Shown here one piece after another: positions 43,466 to 53,210 of a stretch of 64,000 nt of DNA. The translations under genes and the position numbers were made by a program. The stretch lies in NCBI RefSeq assembly GCF_000721105.1, contig NZ_JOEV01000009.1, positions 124,001 through 188,000 of the forward strand, in the 5' to 3' direction. Below the pieces are notes generated by a model. It had not been told where the DNA came from. It saw nothing but the letters and a program-made list of their open reading frames with translations, and searched no databases. The first letter of the stretch is position 1, and each line of letters starts with the position of its first letter. Source of the stretch: Streptomyces cellulosae (GTDB taxonomy: Bacteria > Actinomycetota > Actinomycetes > Streptomycetales > Streptomycetaceae).

Positions 43466-46400
43466 GTGAGGCGAAGCAAGAACGGTCCCGAGCCGTCGGC
43501 CCGGGGCAACTTCACCCCGCCGCCGCGCGGAGCGGCGTCCGCCCCTGTGCCCGGATCGGAACCAACGGCCGCGCCGGCACCAGGCGGCAGCCGTTTCTCC
43601 CCGCGCAACTGGCGGGTGCCGACCCGGCTGAACGCGATCCTGCTCATACCCGTGGTGGTCGGCCTGGTCATGGGCGGCTTCCAGGTCAAGAGCTCGATCG
43701 ACACCTGGCAGCAGGCGGAGGACGCGGAGAACACCGCGGTTCTGGTCCGGGCGTCCCTCACGTACGCGGACGCGCTGTACAACGAGCGGGACATCACCGC
43801 CGCCCCGCTGCTCAAGGGCAAGAGCCAGACCGCCCGGGACAAGGCGACGGTCACCCAGGTCCGCTCCCAGACGGACAAGGCCGCGGACGCGTTCAGTGCG
43901 GCCGCGCGGAACATGCCGCAGAAGTCCGGCCTGCTGCGCCGCCTGCAGATCTTCCGCGACGCGGAGCCCAAGCTCCAGGGGCTGCGGTCGACCGCGTACA
44001 CGAGCAAGCGCACCGGCGTGCAGACCGAAGAGGGCTACGTCGAGATCGCCCACCCCCTGATGGAGTTCTCCAACGAACTCGGTCTGGGCACCGGAAACAT
44101 CACCAGCTACGGCCGGACGGTCTACGCGATCTCCCTCACCAAGGCCGCCCTGTCGCTGGAACGCTCCATCGGCATGCACCTCCTGATCAACCCGGGCCCC
44201 AAGGCGACCGACCTGGGCGCCCAGCGGGTCGCGCTGTCCTCGTACGCCTATCTGGAGGGCATCGCCGTCGAGGAGTACATCGGCGGTGGCACCGAGGCGG
44301 ACGCGCAGAAGCTGACCGACGCCGAGACGAAGATCAAGGCGGACGGCGCGGCGCTGGCCCAGGAGGCCAAGGCCAAGGACTCGTCCTACGTTCCGCCGCC
44401 GTCCAACCCGACCGACATGGTCAGGGCCATCTCGACGCTCCAGACCACCGACCCCGCCGCGCGGGACGTGCTCGCCCGGAACGGCATCACGGCGAGCAAC
44501 TGGTGGGCGGTCAACACCCTCAAGTACAACGCCTACCGGCAGATCGAGTCCGACCTGGCCGACAAGGCCGTGGCCGAGGCCTCGGACATCGCCGACAGCG
44601 CCAAGCGTGACGCCCTCATCACCGGTGCCGCCGTCGTGGTCGCGCTGCTCCTCGCGTTCATCCTGGCCGGCGCCGTGGCCCGGCAGATGAGCCGCGCGAT
44701 GCGCCAGCTGCGCAACGCCGCCTTCGGCATCGCCGAGCAGCGTCTGCCGATGCTGGTCGACCAGCTCTCGCGCACCGACCCGGGCCGCGTGGACACCCGC
44801 GTCCAGCCCATCCCGATCACCACCCGGGACGAGATCGGCGAGGTCGCCCGCGCCTTCGACCAGGTCCACCGCGAGGCCGTCCGGCTGGCCGCCGAGCAGG
44901 CCCTGCTGCGGGGCAACATCAACGCGATCTTCACCAACCTCTCGCGCCGCAACCAGTCGCTGATCGAGGGCCAGCTGACCCTGATCACCGACCTGGAGAA
45001 CAACGAGGCCGAACCGGACCAGCTGGAGAACCTCTTCAAGCTGGACCACCTGGCGACCCGTATGCGCCGCAACGGCGAGAACCTCCTGGTCCTCGCCGGC
45101 GAGGAGCCCGGCCGCCGCTGGGACCAGCCGGTCCCGCTGGTCGACGTGCTGCGCGCCGCCTCCTCCGAGGTGGAGCAGTACGAGCGCGTCGAGATGTCCG
45201 GCGTCCCGGAGGCCGAGATCCACGGCCGCGCGGTCACCGACCTCGTGCACCTGCTCGCCGAGCTGCTGGAGAACGCCACCACGTTCTCCTCGCCGCAGAC
45301 CAAGGTCCGCGTCACCGCGACCCGGCTGCCCGACGGCCGCATCATGATTGAGATCCACGACAAGGGCATCGGCCTGACCGCCGAGGACTTCGCGGACATC
45401 AACCACAAGCTGGCCAACCCGCCGACCGTGGACGCCGCGATCTCCCAGCGCATGGGCCTGTTCGTGGTCGGCCGGCTGTCCGACCGGCACGGCATCCGCG
45501 TCCAGCTGCGCCCCTCCGGCGAGCAGGCCGGCACCACCTCGCTGGTCATGCTGCCGGACGCGATCACCCACGGCGGTGGCGGCGAGCACCAGCCGGACCG
45601 TGACGAGTTCACGGTCTCGCAGATCATCCCGGAGCAGAACTTCGGCGGCGAGAACTTCAACAACGGCCTGCCGATGCGCACGGCCGCGGAGCTCGGCTTC
45701 GACGACAGCCGCTACGAGGTCCCGGACGACATCCGGGAGCTGGACCCGGTGGGCCGCTCCCTGATGCGCGAGGAGCGCCGGGCGGCTCTGGAGGCCCAGT
45801 CGCAGGACCAGGAGCCCGGCTCGCAGGCTCAGGAGACCCCTGCGTACCCGGAGGCCTTCGACGCCCCGTCCGGCTACGACACCGGCCAGAGCGCCTTCCC
45901 GGAGCAGCAGCCGAACGCCTTCGACCGTCAGCCGACGTACGAGCAGCAGCGTCAGCAGGCCTACGAGGAGCCGCAGCAGCCGTCGTACGAGGAGCCACAG
46001 CGCTCCTACGGGCAGCAGCAGCGCCCCTCGTACGACGAGCCGTACTACGCGCCGAACGGCTCCCTGCCGCAGAGCGAGGGCTTCTCGTCGAACGGCGGCT
46101 ACCCGGAGCCCACGTATCCGGAGCCGGTCCAGGAGGAGCCCGCGTCGGGCCGTGCCGCCGCCCCGGAGAGCTTCCCGGGCTTCGGTGAGCAGGCCTACCA
46201 GGACGACTGGCCGCAGAACGACGGCTACCGCAACGGGTATCCGGACCAGTACGCTCCGGAAACGGAATCAGCGCAGGCCGCTGACGTGAGCGAGCAGGAA
46301 AGCGTAGGCTTCGATCGTCCGGGACCGACCCCCTCCGTCGCCCACGAGCTGACCGATGCCGGGCTCCCCCGCCGCGGATCCACCGCGAGCGGCGTGAACG

Positions 46401-46760
46401 GCTCGGGCGGCGCGCGGCACACGACCCAGGAACCGTCGGCTCCCGCGCCGGAGAGCCGACGGCACCGACTCCTGGCGCTCGGCCAACGACGCGCGCTGGC
46501 AGCAGGCCTCGCAGCTCCGGAAGCCCAAGGCGGGCGGGGTGACCTCCTCCGGTCTGCCGCGGCGGGTGCCCAAGGCCAACCTGGTCGAGGGAGCCGCCGA
46601 AGCCACCCCTCAGGGAGGCCCACAGGTCTCCCGCGCTCCCGAGGACGTCCGGGGCAGGTTGAGCAACCTGCGCCGAGGGGTCCAGCGGGGACGTAACGCA
46701 GGCAGTGAAACGAACGGCCAGGGCTTCGGTCCTGACAGCACCTACAACCAGGAGCGTTAG
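43466..46760 (+). CDS. cvnA2: CvnA2, conservon histidine-kinase-like membrane protein, with apparent frameshift near 46455
   Basis: Paralogue of CvnA1: TM1 (LNAILLIPVVVGLVMGG), extracellular sensor, TM2 (DALITGAAVVVALLLAFILAG), helix, and an HATPase_c domain (HLLAELLENATTF, DKGIGLTAEDF, GTTSLVMLP) followed by Gln/Tyr/Pro-rich tails. The frame from the GTG at 43466 stays open to 46696, but its last ~80 residues are GC-artefact Arg/Gly text. The conserved C-terminus (SGLPRRVPKANLVEG...RLSNLRRGVQRGR) is in another frame and ends at 46760, 1 nt before cvnB2. Removing one base within GAGAGCCGAC (46451-46460) gives one 1097-residue protein. It could be a real mutation, a sequencing error or a slippage site. 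Confidence 0.85.
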
Positions 46761-46761
46761 T

Positions 46762-47184
46762 GTGAGCCCGATGAGCCAGGCGGCGCAGAACCTGAACTGG
46801 TTGATCACCAACTTCGTGGACAACACCCCTGGGGTGTCCCACACGGTGGTGGTCTCCGCCGACGGACTCCTTCTGGCGATGTCCGAAGGCTTTCCGCGCG
46901 ACCGTGCCGACCAGCTCGCGGCCGTCGCCTCCGGTCTGACGTCTCTGACGGCAGGCGCCTCCCGCATCTTCGAGGGCGGCAGCGTGAACCAGACGGTTGT
47001 GGAGATGGAGCGGGGATTCCTCTTCATCATGTCCATCTCCGACGGTTCGTCGCTCGCGGTTCTCGCGCATCCGGAGGCGGACATCGGCCTCATCGGGTAC
47101 GAGATGGCGCTCCTGGTGGACCGTGCCGGCACGGTCCTGACGCCCGATCTGCGTGCGGAGCTCCAGGGGAGCCTGCTCAACTGA
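46762..47184 (+). CDS. cvnB2: CvnB2, roadblock/LC7-domain protein
   Basis: 140 residues, almost identical in outline to CvnB1 (NLNWLITNFVDNTPGVSHTVVVSADGLLLAM). GTG at 46762, 1 nt after the cvnA2 frame-B stop, with GGAG 8 nt before it; this spacing supports the shifted frame as the true end of cvnA2. Confidence 0.93.
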   Translation: MSPMSQAAQNLNWLITNFVDNTPGVSHTVVVSADGLLLAMSEGFPRDRADQLAAVASGLTSLTAGASRIFEGGSVNQTVVEMERGFLFIMSISDGSSLAVLAHPEADIGLIGYEMALLVDRAGTVLTPDLRAELQGSLLN

Positions 47185-47281
47185 CAGACAGACGGTGCGT
47201 TTTGGCGTCCCGAGGCCATAAGGTTTCGGGACGCGGCTCCACAGCGTTGGGTGCCCCGGCACAGTCGGAGGAGGAGAGAGA

Positions 47282-47875
47282 GTGGCAACACCCCCAGGCG
47301 GTTCACCTTCGGGTAACTGGTCGTACGGCCCTGCCCAGGGTCAGGGCGACAGTTCCCAGAACCCCAACCGTTACAACTTCCCCTCCACTCCGAGCCAGCG
47401 GCGTCAGCAGCCGTATGCGCCCCAGCACCCCCAAGGTCCTGGGCCCTCGCCGTACGACCAGCCGCCGGCGCCGCGCATCCAGCCCGTGCAGCCGCAGCGA
47501 CGCAACCCTGAGCCCGCGCCCGCAGGGGCGTCGAACAACCCGCTGGTGCGTCCGTACGCCATGACCGGTGGCCGGACCCGCCCGCGTTACCAGCTCGCCA
47601 TCGAGGCGCTGGTGCACACCACCGCGCAGCCGCACCAGATGCAGGGCCAGCTGCCCGAGCATCAGCGGATCTGCCACCTCTGCCGTGAGATCAAGTCGGT
47701 AGCCGAGATCTCGGCCCTCCTGACAATCCCTCTCGGCGTGGCCAGGATCCTCGTCGCCGACTTGGCGGAGGCGGGCCTGGTCGCCATCCATCAGCCCGGC
47801 GGCGACGAGAACGCCGGCGGCCAGCCAGACGTGACACTGCTCGAAAGGGTGCTCAGTGGACTTCGCAAGCTCTAG
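47282..47875 (+). CDS. cvnC2: CvnC2, DUF742 protein with a long Pro/Gln head
   Basis: 197 residues. The first ~80 residues are Pro/Gln/Ser-rich and disordered (QRRQQPYAPQHPQGPGPSPYDQ); the DUF742 core then matches CvnC1 (RPYAMTGGRTRPRYQLAIEALV, CHLCREIKSVAEISALL). GTG start preceded by GGAGGAGGAGAG. 3' end overlaps cvnD2 by 20 bp, as in cvn1. Confidence 0.93.
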   Translation: MATPPGGSPSGNWSYGPAQGQGDSSQNPNRYNFPSTPSQRRQQPYAPQHPQGPGPSPYDQPPAPRIQPVQPQRRNPEPAPAGASNNPLVRPYAMTGGRTRPRYQLAIEALVHTTAQPHQMQGQLPEHQRICHLCREIKSVAEISALLTIPLGVARILVADLAEAGLVAIHQPGGDENAGGQPDVTLLERVLSGLRKL

Positions 47876-48437
47876 CGGAGGGCCTTCCCGCTCCACCACG
47901 TCCGCGAAGATCGTGGTGGCTGGCGGCTTCGGCGTGGGCAAGACCACGTTCGTCGGCGCCGTCTCGGAGATCAACCCGCTGCGCACCGAGGCCGTCATGA
48001 CGTCAGCTTCGGCGGGCATCGACGACCTGACCCACACCGGGGACAAGACGACCACCACGGTCGCCATGGACTTCGGCCGCATCACCCTGGACCAGGACCT
48101 GATCCTGTACCTGTTCGGCACCCCCGGCCAGGACCGCTTCTGGTTCATGTGGGACGACCTCGTGCGCGGCGCGATCGGCGCGATCGTCCTGGTGGACACC
48201 CGCCGGCTCGCCGACTGCTTCCCGGCCGTCGACTACTTCGAGAACAGCGGCCTGCCGTTCGTCATCGCCCTCAACGGCTTCGACGGGCAGCAGCCGTACA
48301 ACCCCGACGAGGTGCGCGAGGCGCTCCAGATCGGCCCGGACACCCCCATCATCACGACGGACGCCCGCCATCGCGCTGACGCCAAGTCTGCGCTGATCAC
48401 TCTGGTGGAGCACGCTTTGATGGCTCGCTTGCGGTAG
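47856..48437 (+). CDS. cvnD2: CvnD2, small Ras-like GTPase
   Basis: 193 residues, close paralogue of CvnD1: P-loop GGFGVGKTTFVGAVSEI, GTPGQDRFWFMWDDLVRG, ALNGFDG. Last gene of cvn2, followed by a strong terminator. Confidence 0.94.
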   Translation: MDFASSSGGPSRSTTSAKIVVAGGFGVGKTTFVGAVSEINPLRTEAVMTSASAGIDDLTHTGDKTTTTVAMDFGRITLDQDLILYLFGTPGQDRFWFMWDDLVRGAIGAIVLVDTRRLADCFPAVDYFENSGLPFVIALNGFDGQQPYNPDEVREALQIGPDTPIITTDARHRADAKSALITLVEHALMARLR

Positions 48438-48556
48438 TGGACGTGCGGCCACTGGGCTGCCTCGGATGGTCGTCGGCCGTCTGCGGGCAGTCTGTGGCCG
48501 ATCGCGCCCACGCGGCGGAGCCGCGCATCGGTACCGCCCCGCCCCCCTGGGCAAGC

Positions 48557-48588
48557 GGAAGGGCCCCTCTTGTGAGAGGGGCCCTTCC
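48557..48588. terminator. Bidirectional terminator between cvn2 and accE
   Basis: Perfect 14-bp stem GGAAGGGCCCCTCT/AGAGGGGCCCTTCC with a TGTG loop, between convergent transcripts ending at 48437 and 48606. Confidence 0.92.
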
Positions 48589-48605
48589 TTATGACGTCGT
48601 ACGGC

Positions 48606-48797
48606 TCAGTGCCAGCTGTGCGGGGCGCGGAAGCCGGGCTCGCGCTCCAGGCGGCGCCAGCCGGCCTTCGGGCGGCCGCGGTGGGTCGGGGCGGCGGACG
48701 GGGCGGCCGCCGCGCGAGCCAGGAGGATGGCCGTGATGGCGGCGACTTCCTCGGGCTCCGCGTGGCCCTTCTCGACACGAATGTCAGGGGTGCTCAT
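48606..48797 (-). CDS. accE: Acyl-CoA carboxylase epsilon subunit
   Basis: 63 residues. Small basic/Ala-rich subunit (IRVEKGHAEPEEVAAITAILLARAAA... ending GWRRLEREPGFRAPHSWH) that stimulates the actinobacterial acyl-CoA carboxylase. It follows accB by 57 bp, the standard accB-accE order. Confidence 0.9.
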   Translation of the reverse strand: MSTPDIRVEKGHAEPEEVAAITAILLARAAAAPSAAPTHRGRPKAGWRRLEREPGFRAPHSWH

Positions 48798-48854
48798 AGG
48801 TCTCAGTCTCCGTGAGAGAGGTTTCCGCGGGGGTACCGCAGATGTTCCGCTGGG

Positions 48855-50462
48855 TTACTGCGGGGGGTTGCCGTGCTTGCGGGACGGCAGGTCGGCGTGC
48901 TTGGTGTGCAGCATCGCCAGGGACTGGATGAGGATCTCGCGGGTTTCCGCCGGATCGATGACGTCGTCGACCAGACCGCGCTCGGCCGCGTAGTACGGAT
49001 GCATGAGCTCGGACTTGTACTCCTTGACCATGCGGGCCCGCATGGCCTCGGGATCCTCCGCCTCGGCGATCTGGCGGCGGAAGATGACGTTGGCGGCACC
49101 CTCGGCGCCCATCACGGCGATCTCGTTCGTCGGCCAGGCGTACGTCAGGTCCGCACCGATGGACTGGCTGTCCATGACGATGTACGCACCTCCGTAGGCC
49201 TTGCGCAGGATCAGGGAGATCCGCGGCACCGTCGCGTTGCAGTAGGCGTACAGCAGCTTCGCGCCGTGGCGGATGATTCCGCCGTGTTCCTGGTCGACGC
49301 CCGGGAGGAACCCGGGCACGTCCAGGAACGTGACGATCGGGATATTGAAAGCGTCACACATCTGGACAAAGCGCGCAGCTTTTTCCGACGCCTCGATGTC
49401 CAGGACACCGGCCAGGGACTGCGGCTGGTTGGCCACGATGCCCACCACCTGGCCGTCCAGACGTGCCAGCGCGCAGATGATGTTGCGGGCCCAGCGCTCG
49501 TGGACCTCCAGGTAGTCGCCGTCGTCGACGATCTCCTCGATGACCTTGGTCATGTCGTACGGGCGGTTGCCGTCGGCCGGGACCAGGTCCAGCAGGACGT
49601 CCGAACGGCGGTCCGGCGCGTCCGTGGACTCCGCGCGCGGCGGGTTCTCGCGGTTGTTCTGCGGGAGCATCGACAGCAGGTAGCGCACCTCGGCGAGGCA
49701 CGTCTCCTCGTCGTCGTAGGCGAAGTGGCACACGCCCGAGGTCTCTGCGTGCACGTCGGCGCCGCCCAGGCCGTTCTGGGTGATCTCCTCGCCCGTCACG
49801 GCCTTGACCACGTCCGGGCCCGTGATGAACATCTGGGAGGTCTCGCGGACCATGAACACGAAGTCGGTGAGGGCGGGGCTGTAGGCCGCGCCGCCCGCGC
49901 ACGGGCCGAGCATCACGCTGATCTGCGGGATGACCCCGGACGCCTTGGTGTTGCGCTGGAAGATGCCGCCGTAGCCGGCGAGGGCGGACACACCCTCCTG
50001 GATGCGGGCGCCCGCGCCGTCGTTCAGGGACACCAGGGGCGCCCCGGCCGCGATGGCCATGTCCATGATCTTGTGGATCTTGGTGGCGTGGGCCTCGCCC
50101 AGCGCGCCGCCGAAGATCCGGAAGTCGTGGGCGTAGACGAAGACCGTGCGGCCCTCCACCGTGCCCCAGCCGGTGATGACACCGTCCGTGTACGGCTTCT
50201 TGGCCTCCAGGCCGAACCCGGTCGCCCGGTGCCGGCGCAGCTGCTCGACCTCCCGGAAGGAGCCCGCGTCCAGGAGCAGCTCGATGCGCTCACGCGCGGT
50301 CAGCTTGCCCTTGGCGTGCTGCGCCTCGGTCGCCTTCTCGCTGGGGCCGGCCAGCGCCTGCTCACGGATCCCGTGCAGCTCGGCGACCCGCCCACGCGCG
50401 TCGGTCGGCTCACTCGTCAGCTCGTCCGTCGACTCACCCGGCGCCTCATCCAAAACGGTCAT
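48855..50462 (-). CDS. accB: Acyl-CoA carboxylase carboxyltransferase beta subunit
   Basis: 535 residues. Carboxyltransferase that carboxylates acetyl-CoA/propionyl-CoA with a biotinylated alpha subunit encoded elsewhere, giving malonyl-/methylmalonyl-CoA for fatty acids and polyketides. Oxyanion-hole glycines in LNDGAGARIQEGVSALAGYGGIF, and the second half VPGFLPGVDQEHGGIIRHGAKLLYAY. The specificity residue after AYGGAY is Ile rather than the Asp of propionyl-specific PccB, which fits AccB with broader acetyl/propionyl use. ATG start at 50462. Confidence 0.94.
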   Translation of the reverse strand: MTVLDEAPGESTDELTSEPTDARGRVAELHGIREQALAGPSEKATEAQHAKGKLTARERIELLLDAGSFREVEQLRRHRATGFGLEAKKPYTDGVITGWGTVEGRTVFVYAHDFRIFGGALGEAHATKIHKIMDMAIAAGAPLVSLNDGAGARIQEGVSALAGYGGIFQRNTKASGVIPQISVMLGPCAGGAAYSPALTDFVFMVRETSQMFITGPDVVKAVTGEEITQNGLGGADVHAETSGVCHFAYDDEETCLAEVRYLLSMLPQNNRENPPRAESTDAPDRRSDVLLDLVPADGNRPYDMTKVIEEIVDDGDYLEVHERWARNIICALARLDGQVVGIVANQPQSLAGVLDIEASEKAARFVQMCDAFNIPIVTFLDVPGFLPGVDQEHGGIIRHGAKLLYAYCNATVPRISLILRKAYGGAYIVMDSQSIGADLTYAWPTNEIAVMGAEGAANVIFRRQIAEAEDPEAMRARMVKEYKSELMHPYYAAERGLVDDVIDPAETREILIQSLAMLHTKHADLPSRKHGNPPQ

Positions 50463-50616
50463 GTAGCGACCTTACGAACACCACCAAGAAAAGCTCGCCG
50501 TCGACTCCGTACAGTCTCCGGACCGTTTTCCTGGTACCACTGAACAGAACCGCAGGCGCATGCAGGCGTTCCGACTGCTCAGAGGGGATCGGGCTTGTAG
50601 AGGTCGTACAAAGTCG

Positions 50617-53076
50617 TCAGCTGAGAGTCACCTCACATTCGTGGGTGGCACATGCCCTCCCCGGAGTGACACTCAGGTCCAGTCGGCCGTCGGTAGAAGG
50701 CACCACGTGCGCCTCGACCGTGTCGTCCGCCCGGATCACCTCGCGCACGGGGTGGTCCCAGGTGATCCGCAGGGGTACGCCCGTACGGGGAGGCTCGCTC
50801 ACGCAGAGGCTAGCGGTACGGCCCCGGCGGCGGAGCAGCACGCTCGCACCGGCGGACGCGGTCAGCCCGGCCGCCGTACCGGCCCGCCAGAAGTTCGCGG
50901 CCGTGAGGCCGAGCGAGGGGACCCGGACCGCCTGGCAGGCGCTGTCGTTGGCGAGGACCGACAGCCAGTGACGGTCGGCGGCGCGAGCGGCGACCGTGCG
51001 GCGGGAGGCTCCGGGCAGGAGGACGTAGAGGTACGAGGCGTCCGTCGGGTCGGTGCCGTGGTCCAGCCACAGGGTCTGCCAGCGGCGGGTGCGGCGCTCG
51101 GTGGCGCTGCCGGTGTTGATGTCGGACCAGGCGCCGGTGCGGTCCTCGCGCAGGGTCCGCAGGGACCCCTCGGGGACGATCCAGCCCCCGTGGTCCTCCA
51201 GGTGGGCCCAGCCGTGGCCGCGCACGAAGGTCTGGGTGCCGTTCTCCCCCAGGTTGCGGTTGTCGACGACCGTCTCGACCGGGACACCGTCCCCGCAGGT
51301 GATGCCGGCGCCGAGGCAGATGACCGCGTCCGCCACGCAGAACCAGCTCTTGCGGGCCTGGAGGGTGGAGCCCAGACCCTTCAGGTGCTGGCCGATGGCC
51401 GCGAACTCGCCGTCGGTGGTACCGCCGACCCAGCGGACGTCGGGCTTGGGCTCGCCCCACTCGCCGCCCGCCCGGTCCGGGAGGCGCTTGGTGGAGACGG
51501 TGGTGCCGGGGAGGCGGTACCAGTCGACGGTCGGCCAGAACCAGTCTGTGTACTGATCGGACCGACTGGACCGACTGGACCAACCGGACCGACCCGCCCC
51601 ACCGTACCGACCGGCCCCACCGGCCCCACTGGCCTCACCGACCCCACCGGCAGGCCACCAATAGACCATCCCGGCGCCCGTGTGCCAGCCGCGCGGGTTC
51701 TCGCCGTTGCCGCACTCGTAGAAGGCGATGCGGTCGCTCGCCATGGCGATGGCGGCGGTGAAGGCGTCCCGGCGGTGGACCGCCCGGTCCATCGCCGGGA
51801 AGAGCCGGTGGCCGACGGGTTCCGGGGCGGCCCCGACCGGGGAGTCGGCCACCGCGTGCAGCCGGGCCAGGTCCGCGACGCCGTACTGACGGGCCATCAG
51901 GACCGGTGCCGACGTGTCCCGTTCGATCCAGCCTTTGACACGGGCGTACCAGCGCTCCCGCTCCTCGCGACTCGCGCCGGCGGCGAGCAGGGCGATCGCC
52001 GCGATGATGCCCTGGCCGTGGTAGTGGTCGCCGCGCATGACCTGGCGGTCGTCGCCCTTGAGGTAACCGCGGCTGATGGCGCGGCCGTTGACGCTGTCCA
52101 TCGCCAACCCGTCGTGGATCAGCGGGGCGAAGGCGTGCTCCACGCTGTCCAGGACGATCTGCCGGTTCGGGTCGGTCACCTCCCACGCGGATCCGGCGAG
52201 CAGCGCGAAGAGGCGGCCGAGTCCGTCGAGCATGACCTGGCCGTACGTCCCCGAGTAGGCGACCTGGGTGTGCTGGACGAACGAGCCGTCGGCGTAGAGG
52301 CCGTCCCCCTGGGTGACGTACGGGAAGACCGGTGAGAGCGCGTCACGGGCGAGGGCGATCCGGTCGGGGGCGCGGCCCAGGACGCCACGCAGGGCGACGG
52401 AACGGCACAGGTCGACACGGTTGGCGCCGGTGGAGGTGCCGGAGTAGTCGGTGAGCATCGCGTCCGGGATGAAGTGGTCGACGGCGGCGCAGGCGGCTTC
52501 CCGCTGGGCGTCGGTGAGGTGGTCGTACAGGGCGATCGCGATGTCCATGAGCAGGCGCGGGCTGCCGATCTGCCATTCCCACCAGTTGCCGTAGCGGGTG
52601 GTGGAGGGGTGGTAGATCGTGGCCGAGAGGTGGTCGAGGCCGCGCAGTACGTCGGTGCGGAGCCCCTCGTCACCGGTCGAACCGGTGCCCTCCTGGGTGT
52701 ACGCCTGGGTCATGGTCCACAGGCGGGCGTAGCTCTGGGTGATACCGGCGGGCGGGTCGTAGGGGTTGCCCGGCCACAGCCGGTCGGCGGCGGGGGCCAT
52801 GGACGCGCGGAAGCCGCGGGCGAGGTCGCCGGTCTCGGCGAGGCGTGAGGCGTAGGGCTCGTCGGTCGGGTCGTAGCCGGTGCCGAGAGAGATGTCGAGC
52901 CAGCGCCGGCGCAGGACGGCGTACGGGTCGGCCGCGGCGCCGGAGGGCTGCCGGGGATCGCCGCCGGCACGGAATCCGGGGGCCGCCGCGGCCGTCGTCG
53001 CCAGGAACGCGGCCGTGAGCAGGAGCGCTCTGCGGCTGGACCTCGTGGAGGGCAGGGCTCGCCGGTCGGGAGTCAT
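50617..53076 (-). CDS. Secreted polysaccharide lyase family 8 enzyme (hyaluronate/chondroitin/xanthan lyase-like)
   Basis: 819 residues. Tat-like signal (SSRRALLLTAAFLATTAAAAPG). The PL8 helical barrel has the catalytic segments NWWEWQIGSPRLLMDI (Asn), GDGLYADGSFVQHTQVAYSGTYG (His/Tyr) and NGRAISRGYLKG (Arg); a central beta-sandwich (WFWPTVDWYRLPGTTVSTK) and a C-terminal domain follow. The substrate within PL8 is not decidable. A microsatellite-like insert (51556-51651) lies between YWWPAGG and the conserved TDWFWPT. ATG at 53076 used; upstream GTGs exist. Degrades uronate polysaccharides outside the cell. Confidence 0.92.
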   Translation of the reverse strand: MTPDRRALPSTRSSRRALLLTAAFLATTAAAAPGFRAGGDPRQPSGAAADPYAVLRRRWLDISLGTGYDPTDEPYASRLAETGDLARGFRASMAPAADRLWPGNPYDPPAGITQSYARLWTMTQAYTQEGTGSTGDEGLRTDVLRGLDHLSATIYHPSTTRYGNWWEWQIGSPRLLMDIAIALYDHLTDAQREAACAAVDHFIPDAMLTDYSGTSTGANRVDLCRSVALRGVLGRAPDRIALARDALSPVFPYVTQGDGLYADGSFVQHTQVAYSGTYGQVMLDGLGRLFALLAGSAWEVTDPNRQIVLDSVEHAFAPLIHDGLAMDSVNGRAISRGYLKGDDRQVMRGDHYHGQGIIAAIALLAAGASREERERWYARVKGWIERDTSAPVLMARQYGVADLARLHAVADSPVGAAPEPVGHRLFPAMDRAVHRRDAFTAAIAMASDRIAFYECGNGENPRGWHTGAGMVYWWPAGGVGEASGAGGAGRYGGAGRSGWSSRSSRSDQYTDWFWPTVDWYRLPGTTVSTKRLPDRAGGEWGEPKPDVRWVGGTTDGEFAAIGQHLKGLGSTLQARKSWFCVADAVICLGAGITCGDGVPVETVVDNRNLGENGTQTFVRGHGWAHLEDHGGWIVPEGSLRTLREDRTGAWSDINTGSATERRTRRWQTLWLDHGTDPTDASYLYVLLPGASRRTVAARAADRHWLSVLANDSACQAVRVPSLGLTAANFWRAGTAAGLTASAGASVLLRRRGRTASLCVSEPPRTGVPLRITWDHPVREVIRADDTVEAHVVPSTDGRLDLSVTPGRACATHECEVTLS
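51556..51651 (-). repeat. In-frame short-unit repeat inside the lyase gene
   Basis: ACCGACTGG-type 9-bp and related GGCCCCACC units encode a Gly/Ala/Ser/Arg stretch on the gene's strand and collagen-like Gly-Pro-Thr on the other. Family members usually have only a few residues between the flanking conserved segments (YWWP... and ...DWFWPTVDW). Confidence 0.75.
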
Positions 53077-53174
53077 GACCACGTCGTCTACCACCTCGGG
53101 GTCTTCACGCCAACATTTCGCCGATGCCGTTGCCGCGGGCCCGGAATAGGTCTACCGTCATTCCCGTTCACCTC

Positions 53175-53188
53175 GTTGAAGATTCAAC
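53175..53188. promoter_or_regulatory. Palindrome GTTGAAGATTCAAC upstream of the YceI gene
   Basis: GTTGAA-GA-TTCAAC perfect dyad, 23 bp before the YceI start. Position fits an operator; TTGAA/TTCAA half-sites are seen for MarR-type regulators. No regulator is encoded nearby. Confidence 0.5.
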
Positions 53189-53210
53189 ATCCTCTCCCCT
53201 GGAGCACATC

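Noticed and set aside
46539..46760. Separate 73-residue gene before cvnB2
   Set aside because: Its sequence is the conserved C-terminus of CvnA proteins; it is better read as the displaced end of cvnA2.
50560..52335. Long plus-strand frame with collagen-like Gly-Pro-Thr repeats
   Set aside because: It is the antisense of the PL8 lyase; the repeats are the reverse reading of the microsatellite-like insert. The sense strand has clear family motifs and codon bias.
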